A stretch of DNA of 64,000 nt from Echinarachnius parma (lineage: Eukaryota; Echinodermata; Echinoidea; Clypeasteroida; Echinarachniidae), in assembly GCA_037951105.1 (NCBI GenBank), contig JBAMJV010001815.1, positions 124,001-188,000 of the forward strand. Direction: 5' to 3'. Under the pieces are notes generated by a model. It saw nothing but the letters and a program-made list of their open reading frames with translations, did no database searches and had not been told where the DNA came from. Below are positions 11,874 to 20,507 of this stretch, one piece after another (within the stretch, counting starts at the first letter, position 1; each line of letters opens with the position of its first letter). The translations under genes and the position numbers were made by a program.

Positions 11874-13058
11874 ACGCTTTATTTAAAAAAAAGATTGTTG
11901 AACCAAGTCTCAGTTTGTTTTAAACGAGGAATTATAACATATTTATAAATCTAATGAATATACATCAAAGCTGACACATATTATTTTCTATATACATGCA
12001 TATCCGGCTTCCGCTCATAATCGATGTGGATTAAAATAGATTTTGTGCACTCAACAAGTTCAATGCGGATAAGTCTAATTTTGCATTCATTATATCATAT
12101 TTTGATAACTATTTTTTACAACAATCATGCAAACAGTTTGAGTGTAATTTACAAAAAAACTAATCATATTGACACATCCAACCTTCTAAATTTAGTATTT
12201 CCCTAATAAGAAAAGACAGATCCTCTTTTGCATCTCTATGCAAAACAAATAATAATATTCTCGACATAGGGGTGAACTGGCCTTTGTTCAGTGTTCATAA
12301 AACGCGACTAAACCAGTCTACATTGGTTTCAACGTAACTGCATTTATGAATACGTAGGATTACAAGTCAGTTGAACAGTTTGTTTCAAAGTCATCAGTGA
12401 ATCAAAGTGCACCAATTTTAATATTATGTTAATATTTGGCACTCGGTATATATCATGTATATTACCTCGCCACTATAAGACATTATATTCCACATACTAA
12501 GAATCTTGCTCTACGATTGGTCAAAAGTTAATCACGTGATGAAACATAGTTTCGCCCATCATTGATGGGAGAAGAAAAATTCGTTACACTGTGTACTATC
12601 TTGGGTGCACTGTGTACTATCTTCGGTGAAAGTATTGCAGCAGCGTATATGTACGTACGTAAGTACTGTATGCACTGTACGTATCGTACACCGTTTGCTA
12701 GTTGTTAATTGATGAGTTGTTGCTCTATAAAGTGGCGGAAAACAGTTAGATTGTCTTTCTCGTAGACACTACCAGTAAAATGTTTCCGATGTGGAATATA
12801 AAGCAAATAATCACCTTTTGGTTTCAGGCGATGGCAAACTATCACTTCCTTGGCGATCTGAATGAATACGCTATCTTTCCGAAGCGAACATCCAGATCGC
12901 CTCGGAAGTGATAGTTTGTCCCATCACCTTCACCAACGGTAATTATTTGCTTACTCTGTCCTGAGGGAAAGGGATAGACTCGATATGGATTGGCCTACTC
13001 GTGACACCCTTGAAATTAACGTGTGTCTATCCAGCTTCATACATGTCTTACTAGTCTA
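11874..13058. other. Intergenic with one hairpin
   Basis: AT-rich sequence without recognisable exons. At 12830-12925 an inverted repeat pairs GCAAACTATCACTTCC...GGCGATCTG with CAGATCGCC...GGAAGTGATAGTTTGTC and would form a hairpin; it is probably a short MITE. Confidence 0.45.
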
Positions 13059-13220
13059 TTAAAGGGATCTAGTAACTTTGTTGAGATGTGCAAAAACTGA
13101 TGAATGGTTGATGCAATGTATACTGTTGTTATCTCATATGTCCTCAGGGTATTGTGTGAAAATTTCAGGTCAAATGGACAATGTATGGCCAAGTAATGAG
13201 CGAAAATGCAAAGTGATATT

Positions 13221-14924
13221 ATACAAATATACCAAGCTGTGAGAAAGTATAGTGGAATTATATATCTGAGGAGGGACTGGCATAGAACTATTTTTTCCGA
13301 GGGGCGAAGCCCCGAGGACAAAAATAGTAACTATGCCAGTCCCTCCGAAGATATATAATTTCCACTATACTTTTGAACTAAAAGCTTGGTATATTTGTTT
13401 TATATCCCTTCTGTTTGCTCTGTATCCTTCGCATGATTATAATCATCTAAATAAATGATTTCAATTAAACTTAAGTATTATAAAGGAAAACAAACCATTG
13501 ATCATAGAACCATCACTGCACTATGTTCTGTTTGTGACACTGGCCCCCTTTGCGCAATAGTCCTGGCACAGAGCGCGTATTGCGCTATCTTTCCATTCAT
13601 GGTTACGCGCATTAACAAATAATGCGCACACAAATGCAAAACGTGCGCATCAAAGTGAATAATTAACCCGCTTTACATACACACGTGTGTAATTGAATGG
13701 GAAAATAGCTATTCGTACACATTATACATACGATGCCGTGTCTTAACTTCGCGCACGAAAATTTAGGATTTTTTCAAAGTGGCTTAGGATCAAGAAAATT
13801 ACAGTAATCTCAATGAAACAATAATAAATTACCCCTCAAATTCTGAGGATTCGATTTATCTTGAACAATTTCATTTAAACTCACAATTCGTGGTGTTAAT
13901 GACCCGATTCCGTGACTATGTCATATCAGCAAGAGCTTCTTCACCGAGTACGGTAGTCTCCATACTTCGCGCATAATACATAGGGCACCCTGCCATTGAC
14001 CTAACACGTATCCCGTGTAGCAAACCGTAACACGCATTTCAATGGCAGTGTGATGATGCAAACATTTTGTGCGCATTAGCATCTTAGCACGCGCAGCGTT
14101 GTCAAGCTATCTACGGAGATTGCGCGATCCGAAAGTAAATTTGATGGGTTGGTCGAATAAAGGAGCATTTTGCGCAGCCTTTCGATGACAACAAATATGT
14201 TCTACTGGAACGATTTCCGTCTAATTTGCTTGATACTTCCTCCTCCATAATTTTGTTGGAACACCAAAGTTGTGATTTACAAAAAAAGACCACAAATAGT
14301 AAGTATTTCTTCAGAAATATTGCTCTTTATTGGCTAATTTTTTGGTTTATGAGTAATTGATGTGTGCTCTTTCAGTTGACATTGAAAATTTCCGTCGCCG
14401 TGTCCGTGTTCTAATTTTTGCGTATCTCGCCTATGATCCGCGAAGTTGGGATACGCGCGAAGTTAAGACACCTGTCCATACATTACATGAAATTAAATTA
14501 AATGAAATGAATTACTGTCACGACCATGGAAGGAACAACGATGCAAAATGTGCATCATTTTCGAAATTGTTTACTTCGAAAACCGCCATGTTATACATGA
14601 AATGCATCTCTAGAATATTTTTTGGAACTTGTTGATATTCACGGGTGAAAATATTCTGTATTTCGTTTTAAATTACTCTTTGGGAAATCTCGTCGAGAAT
14701 CTTTCGCAAGCTAAAACAAGACCTCCGCTCGCAGAGAAGCTGTTATTACACGCATCTCTATGGGCAATATGATCTATAACGTTATTTTCCTGGTATCGGC
14801 AAAAATAGTAAAACATATTCCCCGATTTCAGATATATAGTGGAAATAATCTTTATTGTGAGAGCCCCAATTGACCAATCACGTTTCTAGAATACTCATGA
14901 ATATTCATAGAAGGGATATAATGG
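13221..14924. mobile_element. Insertion nested inside the family B MITE
   Basis: Bounded by an 8-bp direct repeat. It starts with a strong hairpin (about 13225-13405), whose arms carry ATATACCAAGC, AGTATAGTGGAATTATATAT and GGGACTGGCATAG with the tip GAGGGGCGAAGCCCCGAGG. It also contains a further inverted-repeat element at 13738-14472. No transposase frame is visible. Clear terminal inverted repeats at the very ends were not found, so the assignment to a superfamily is open. Confidence 0.5.
13738..14472. mobile_element. Inverted-repeat element nested two levels deep
   Basis: The ends GTGTCTTAACTTCGCGC and GCGCGAAGTTAAGACAC are perfect inverted repeats of 17 bp. The interior is rich in CG dinucleotides (GCGCA, CGCGC) and lacks coding sequence. 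No target duplication was recognised. Confidence 0.55.
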
Positions 14925-15156
14925 GTGATATTCACCAACTCACTGCATTCACTTTGTACAGGGATGAAAATCTCGCCCGGAGATTTTCTTATCTAAATAC
15001 TTCAATCATACATATCTTTGTAATGAAAGGGAAATTTGAAAAACCGAAAGCTGTCCCATGATTTTATTGTTAATACGAATACAACAAGGTATAAAGGAAC
15101 CGCTAGAATTACAATTTTATTTTGAGGATTTGGACAATGTTACTAAGTCCCTTTAA

Positions 15157-15520
15157 TAATATTATACTCGATTTATATAGCACCTGATATGATTTATAAT
15201 CATCTCTAAGCGCTTTATAATTATATTATTACCCCGCGGTCATAGGATACAAGGCAAACCAGCACACATTGTGCGCACCATCTCCACTCCCTTGGGAGTA
15301 TTCCTTCCAAGCGGCTCATGGGCATTGAGAAGATCATTCACATAAAGGCTTTCACCTCCTACCGGGTCCCCACTTATACTGTACACCTGGGTAGAGAGCA
15401 GCAATGTGGATATCAAATTGTCTTGCTGAAGGACAAACGCGATGGGCATTCTTCGGGTTCGAACTCGGAATCTCCCGCTTGAAAAGCGAGCGCTCTACCA
15501 ATCGTGCGACACCACAAAGA
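15157..15520 (-). mobile_element. tRNA-derived SINE-like repeat
   Basis: On the minus strand, 15519-15451 resembles a tRNA. It has D-arm ATTGGTAGAGCGC, an anticodon arm CTCGC-TTTTCAA-GCGGG whose loop would read TTC, and the B-box-like GAGTTCGAACCC. The T-stem is mispaired, so it is not a working tRNA gene. The remainder contains CACCTGGGTAGAGAGCAGCAATG and CTCTAAGCGCTTTATAAT, which look like dispersed-repeat sequence. It abuts the family B MITE on one side and the GPCR stop codon on the other, so it forms the 3' flank of that gene. Confidence 0.6.
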
Positions 15521-15526
15521 ATGTAT

Positions 15527-16747
15527 CTAATTCCAGAATCGACATTGTCCTATCTGCCTAGCTACGATGACACACTCTTTCTTGAACTGGACATTAAAGA
15601 AGCTGTAGACGAAGGGGTTCACTACCTGGTTTAAATTGACCAGAAAGAGCGACACAAAAAAGACGTCGTAGGCGACTGGTCGGGTATGAACCCAAGATAG
15701 CCTCACCTCGGGATAGTAGCTCCAGATCTTCGAGGGAACCCAGGAGACGAAGAAGATGACGGTGATGATAAATATCATGGTGGTCGTCTTCGAGTTGCTG
15801 CGACGGATAGCGGCGGGAACCTGTTTTTTCTTCGCTTGTATTGCTGGGCTTCCACCCGTCAGTATTGAACCGTTACCGTATCGTTGTGTCGCTCGATCGC
15901 TGACTTCTCCGGTTTGGTTGCCCTGGCAGGGGGCTGTACCTTCAAGATCGGTCTCTGCGGCTGAACCTCGCCGTAATGAGCCGGTGGCGTTCAACCCACC
16001 ATCATCACTCCCTTCTGGAACGGTCTCGATTTTGAATTTGCAGAACGACGTGCCTTGACCCCCTTGATTGGAGACGTTTGTGTCTTGAACGCTACGCGTT
16101 GGCTTCACCTTCTCAGTTACAGTTGGAATTATTCCAGAGACATCCTGCGCTCGCACCTTCACCCGCTTCCGAACGGTTCGCCAGATCAGCGTGTACATAA
16201 CAATTATCAGCAGGAGACAAGAGTAGTAAAGGGCATCGTTTAAGCGAGCGATTATTTTGGCGTAGTTAGTAGCGTTCTGGTAGTAGGAGCACATCGACAC
16301 CACGTCCGGGTCTCGCTTGACGATACCGGTTCGCGACACGGGAGCGATGGCAAAGAATCCAGCGACCACGGCGCAAGTTGCAATAATAACGGCAGCTTGC
16401 TTAGGTCGCACGCGGCGCTTTAGGGGTCGGCACACCGCTAGGTATCGATCAACTGTGATCACCGCGGTAAGAAATACACCCAGATAGGTATTCCAGTAGA
16501 AAATAAAGTTCATAAGCTTGCAGAGGCCGTTGCTGGTGAATTGCGACGTCACGTAAGCATATATCTTTAGCGGAAAGCTGAGGCAGACAATAAAGTCGAC
16601 TACGGCAAGCCCGAGAATGAACACGTCGGTGCCGGTTTTGCGACGCTTCTTCAGGTAGACGATGATGACCAGACCGTTGCCCGGAATGCCAACGATGATA
16701 CAGATGACACGCAGGGCAATGCCGATGATATAGCGCAGAGGAATCAT
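15527..16747 (-). CDS. Class A (rhodopsin-type) GPCR, single exon
   Basis: A 406-residue open frame with seven membrane segments. Diagnostic residues: GN (N24) in TM1, LAVVD (D51) in TM2, C76 at the start of TM3 pairing with C153 in the second extracellular loop, DRY at 100-102 followed by LAVCRPL, SWVP (335-338) in TM6 and NPFVY (377-381) in TM7. There is an N-glycosylation sequon at N158. The third intracellular loop is long (about 190-319) and basic at both ends. The overall look is that of a peptide-type rhodopsin receptor, but the ligand cannot be named. The start at 16747 leaves almost no extracellular N-terminus. A better N-terminus lies in the next frame from 16787 (see findings), and an in-frame stop lies at 16757-16759. 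Intronless GPCRs of this kind are numerous in echinoderm genomes. Confidence 0.9.
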   Translation of the reverse strand: MIPLRYIIGIALRVICIIVGIPGNGLVIIVYLKKRRKTGTDVFILGLAVVDFIVCLSFPLKIYAYVTSQFTSNGLCKLMNFIFYWNTYLGVFLTAVITVDRYLAVCRPLKRRVRPKQAAVIIATCAVVAGFFAIAPVSRTGIVKRDPDVVSMCSYYQNATNYAKIIARLNDALYYSCLLLIIVMYTLIWRTVRKRVKVRAQDVSGIIPTVTEKVKPTRSVQDTNVSNQGGQGTSFCKFKIETVPEGSDDGGLNATGSLRRGSAAETDLEGTAPCQGNQTGEVSDRATQRYGNGSILTGGSPAIQAKKKQVPAAIRRSNSKTTTMIFIITVIFFVSWVPSKIWSYYPEVRLSWVHTRPVAYDVFFVSLFLVNLNQVVNPFVYSFFNVQFKKECVIVARQIGQCRFWN

Positions 16748-16809
16748 TTTGAATAGTTACGTTGTACTCGTTCACTGCGCTTTGCAATACTGCGGCAATA
16801 CCTCGACAA

Positions 16810-17300
16810 GAAAATGTATTTGTAGTTGTCGATTTTCACCTTATAAATATCCGGCTGCGTGGGTAAGACAATCAGTGTTAAAGTCGCTTGAAATGAACGA
16901 TCAGCTGCCTAGGGAATCTAGGGAGTTTAATGTGTATTATTTCGATCGAGCTTAGTAATAAGCTGATAATGCGCGTAACAAATTACAATTTTCATTATAA
17001 AGCTCCCTGCGTGGGTAAGATAATCAGTGTTAAAGTCGCTTGAAATGAATGATCAGCTAGCTAGGGAGTTTAATGCGTATTATTTGGATCGAGCATAGAC
17101 ATTAGCTGATAATGCGCATAATAATTTCGAAGCGTACCTCAACAGGAAAAAGAATTTGCAGTTTTCGCTTTTCACTTATAAAAGTACTCAGCTGCGTGGA
17201 TAAGATAATCAGTATTAAATTCGCTTGGAATGAATAATCACCTATATTTGGATTGAGCTTAGTAATTAGCTGATAACATGCGCATAACAATTTCGATGTG
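16810..17300. repeat. Three tandem diverged repeats with TATA-like boxes upstream of the GPCR
   Basis: Three consecutive units (about 16810-16987, 16988-17125 and 17126-17300) share TTATAAA, GCTGCGTGGGTAAGA, AATCAGTGTTAAAGTCGCTTG, TGAACGATCAGCT, TTATTTCGATCGAGC and AGCTGATAATGCGC with substitutions and small gaps. Each unit has a TATA-like TTATAA or ATTATAAAG about 10 bp before GCTGCGTGG. They lie directly upstream of the minus-strand GPCR. They may be duplicated promoter sequence or a minisatellite; direction of any activity is unknown. Confidence 0.6.
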
Positions 17301-17551
17301 TTTCGAAATCCGCTTTCAAATCCACCACCACCGACTCTTTGTACCAAGTACGCAAGACAATAATTCGGACACTATTGACTATAGTGTTTGTAACTGGCGA
17401 AGCCAATATGACACTCATACCTCGGCTGAATATTTACTGTTTTCACTTGCACAAAGGAAAGGGAATGAGAATAATTCTCTTAATAATTCGCAGGCGTTTA
17501 TTACTATGTTCGAATTGCGCTGACAGTTGGGGATTCGTGTGTAGACACACT
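17301..17551. other. Spacer between GPCR upstream repeats and foldback element
   Basis: Nothing recognisable. The open frames here have no domain signature, and the longer one is created by translation of the adjacent 16-bp repeat. Confidence 0.5.
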
Positions 17552-17559
17552 GTTGTATT

Positions 17560-18314
17560 GGTTACAGTCCGTTATTCCGAAGGTTCAGTTATTCCGAAGG
17601 TTCGTTATTCCGAAGGTTCGTTATTCCGAAGGTTCGTTATTCCGAAGGTTCGTTATTCCGAAGGTTTGTTATTCCGAAGGTTCGTTATTCCGAAGGTTCG
17701 TTATTCCGAAGGTTCGTTGATCCGAAAATAAAATCGGGTTCGTTATTCCGAAGGTTCGTTATTCCGAAGGTTCGTTATTCCGAAGGTTCGTTGATCCGAA
17801 AATAAAATCGGGTTCGTTATTCCGAAAATTAAATCGGGCTTGTTATAATACTATAGTTTGTGTTTTGTTTATTTAATTTACAGCCTGTATTAAGCATACC
17901 CCTCCCCCTTTCCCTCCCTTGGCCAGACCAATCAAACATTTAAGTTTATTTTATCTCTTTATATGAAATTATAGCATTATAACAAACCCAAATTCATTTT
18001 CGGATTAACGAACCCGATTTCATTTTAGGAATAGCGAACCTTCGGAATAACGAACCCTCGGAATAACGGACCTTCGGAATAACGAACCTTCGGAATAACG
18101 AACCCGATTTCATTTTAGGAATAGCGAACCTTCGGAATAACGAACCTTCGGAATAACGAACCTTCGGAATAACGAAAATTCGGAATAATGCAACAAATGT
18201 TCGGATTAACGAACCCTATTTCATTTTCGGATTAACGAACAGGTATAGGAAATTTGCGTGTTCGGAATAACGAACCTTCGGAATAACGAACCTTCGGAAT
18301 AACGAACCGCACCC
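17560..18314. mobile_element. TU-like foldback element with 16-bp tandem-repeat arms and 8-bp target duplication
   Basis: The left arm (17568-17846) is a tandem array of GTTATTCCGAAGGTTC and variants. The right arm (17996-18310) is the same array in reverse complement, with longer units containing GATTTCATTTT(A/C)GGA. The middle of about 150 bp is unique. GTTGTATT occurs immediately outside both ends (17552-17559 and 18315-18322), a perfect 8-bp target duplication for a 755-bp element. The outermost bases, GGT at the left and ACCC at the right, are also roughly inverted. This is the architecture of sea urchin TU elements; family identity is inferred from structure. Confidence 0.78.
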
Positions 18315-18322
18315 GTTGTATT

Positions 18323-18782
18323 AACCGATCATTTGTTCTTTCCAAGACCACGTAGACTTAAATGGTGCAGCCAATGTTAATTTCGGGGACAAAGACATGA
18401 AAGAGGGGGCACCTTTTCCTATGCTCTGCATGATGGGAGTGACATGACATGTGCTAAAATGTGATTCACTCAGTTAATTTTTTAATGTACTTTCTTTAGC
18501 CTAACCTAGGTGGTAGTTGGATAGGGGGGGGGGGGGGTACATATAGGGTAAGGATTGCTTAAAGATGACAGGGGAGTTTTTTCTTGCCTTCTTACCTATA
18601 CACCCCTGCCCAGCTACAGTATATGCCCCCGATTCTTCTTCTATAGTGCCGACGTCGCAAATTCTTACATCTCTCGAATTAATTATTTTCTTTCGGTCCG
18701 TGGCTCAGGCACTTTCTTGAGAAGAAAAAAAAAAAATCGCCTTATTTTCTGTGCTTACCTCACTCGATTATAATCACCCTTG
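18323..18782. other. Intergenic, no gene seen
   Basis: It contains a G tract near 18525-18538. No exon, RNA or complete element was recognised. Confidence 0.45.
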
Positions 18783-19110
18783 CTAAAGGGGTAGTAGGCT
18801 ACAGCTTTGGTAAGGCTGAGCTTTAGTTACCAAAACCTGCATAATAACACTACAAACTAATAGTTATATACCCCACCATGCTCGAAAGGTATAGAAAATT
18901 ACAAACGACTAGGTAAGTATAAAGCTTGTTATAATTCAAAAAGAGCCACTAAAACACAAGAGGGCGCTCTCTAAAAAAAAATTGGCTTCAACCATTTTTC
19001 ATACAAAATTGTGCATGTGATGTTTTGTTAAAATAATGATTAAATAGCATCAACAGCTGTTTAAAAACCTATTTTGATTTTTTTAAAAGAAGTGTAAGCA
19101 TTTTATGTAT
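18783..19110. mobile_element. MITE family A, 3'-truncated copy
   Basis: It starts TAAAGGGGTAGTAGGCTACAG and continues with CCAAAACCTGCATAATAACA, CACCATGCTCGAAAGGTATA and AAGAGGGCGCTCTCTAAA, matching 51112-51638 until about 19110. The right terminal repeat is absent. Confidence 0.7.
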
Positions 19111-19322
19111 TGAGTTAACAAGTCAAGTTATCGTTTCCCTAGACGATACATTATAAATTATTAATAAAATATTTTGAAATCAAATTTTACAACTTTGAGA
19201 GCATTTGAAAGGGAATGATTTTCATTTCACATGTTTTATTCAATGAACTTTCAAATGGAATTAAAGCCAACAAATTAAGTGTCATGGGGCGTTTCGGGAA
19301 GTACCAATACTCAAGTATACCT

Positions 19323-19470
19323 TTAAAGGGATCTAGTTACTTTGTTGACAATGTTCAAAAAGTGATTACTGGTTGATAGCATGTGTGTTTTTGTGATCTG
19401 ATATGTCCACCTGGCATGCCTGGTAATGTGTAAAAGTTTCACGTTAAATGGATGTTATACACGAATTATG
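19323..19470. mobile_element. MITE family B, truncated copy
   Basis: The left end TTAAAGGGATCTAGTTACTTT and the next 140 bp match the copy at 3874-4259. The right half is missing. Confidence 0.7.
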
Positions 19471-19988
19471 GGAGCTATAACCATGACGACGATAGAGTCA
19501 TATCATTCGCGCTCATGTCTTGTGCTAATTACCATCCTGACTTCAATACTTGTTTGTTTCTGTCAAACGAAATAATGTAAGTGCAGGAAATTGGGTTCCT
19601 TTTCCATGTTATCGTTCAAATCAAGCAGCTAAGCTTCTTGATATTTGCTATACAAATACATGAAACATTTAGCGTGATCATCTACCGTATTTCAGTTAAG
19701 CAAATACGTTCTTGGTCATTTTTATGTTTCGATATGTCTCTACATACAAAACGATTATTTTCTCTCGTTAAATTAGCATGATAATAATGGCTCACCATAC
19801 CGAGACCGAGATATAATTGTTTACTTTTATAAATTACTTTACTGTTAAGTGCTGTGCTTTAATTACTGTTTAAACATAGAAAATGTGTCTAAGCTTTATT
19901 AGAGCTAATTTAGCTCTTTGTTAAATTGCTAATCAAACACTATGTGTTTTTCAGCAAATGTTGATGGACATATTGCAATTGGATATTT

Positions 19989-20303
19989 ATGGAGACATTT
20001 TTTATAGTTTTGAGGACAGAGCTGAGTTGTCTTCAGTTGGTGAATGGGACATCATGGACGCCGTATAAACGGTTGCTGATCTTTGTCACTTTGTGGGTTT
20101 TTAGCATCACCTTCGCTCACATCAGTTTTTGGTATTGTTATTTTTCTTTCGAATTGAAATACAATGGAATTTTCTCGGGAGCGGATTTAACAGTTGCTGA
20201 CATTATTGCACCAACTTACAAGTGGAAAATATACATCAATAATATGTCCAAAGGCAACATATTTTGTGAAACAAGATATGTCATATTAATTTTTAGTATA
20301 TAG
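19989..20303 (+). other. 104-codon open frame, possible gustatory-receptor-like remnant
   Basis: This open frame lies 200 bp upstream of the gustatory-receptor-like gene on the same strand. It encodes hydrophobic stretches (LLIFVTLWVFSITFAHISFW) with RLL and aromatic residues reminiscent of the first membrane segment of that family. It stops before any further segment, and no splice site leads cleanly into the gene. It could be a fragment of a tandem paralogue or chance. Confidence 0.25.
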
Positions 20304-20507
20304 TGAGCAAGGCAGACTGTCAAAGGGTAGGCTAAAATACGATTAATCAATATATTTTGTTGGTAACGTTGTACATTTTGTAAGAGCTATCAAGTCACTG
20401 GAAGCGCCCCTGTACGTCGGATCAGACTTGAGGATAGTGTGCGGAACTGGTGAGCGGGACGTGTGATGATCTTATAGAGTTGTCGCACCTGCTTTAGTCA
20501 TTTAGTC

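Larger units (their letters stand above)
13059..15156. mobile_element. Family B MITE interrupted by a nested insertion
   Basis: The left half (13059-13220) and right half (14925-15156) together match the complete family B copy at 3874-4259. They keep TTAA at both outer edges and the end AATGTTACTAAGTCCCTTTAA. The break is marked by GTGATATT present on both sides (13213-13220 and 14925-14932), consistent with an 8-bp target duplication around a 1704-bp insertion. Confidence 0.7.

Noticed and set aside
15451-15519. tRNA-Glu-like sequence on the minus strand
   Set aside because: The anticodon arm is good but the T stem does not pair and the sequence continues into a repeat body, so it is a SINE head and not a tRNA gene.
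17560-18314. Regular 16-bp repeats resembling a CRISPR array
   Set aside because: The repeats are head to tail without spacers, come in two opposite arrays, and the sequence is clearly eukaryotic.
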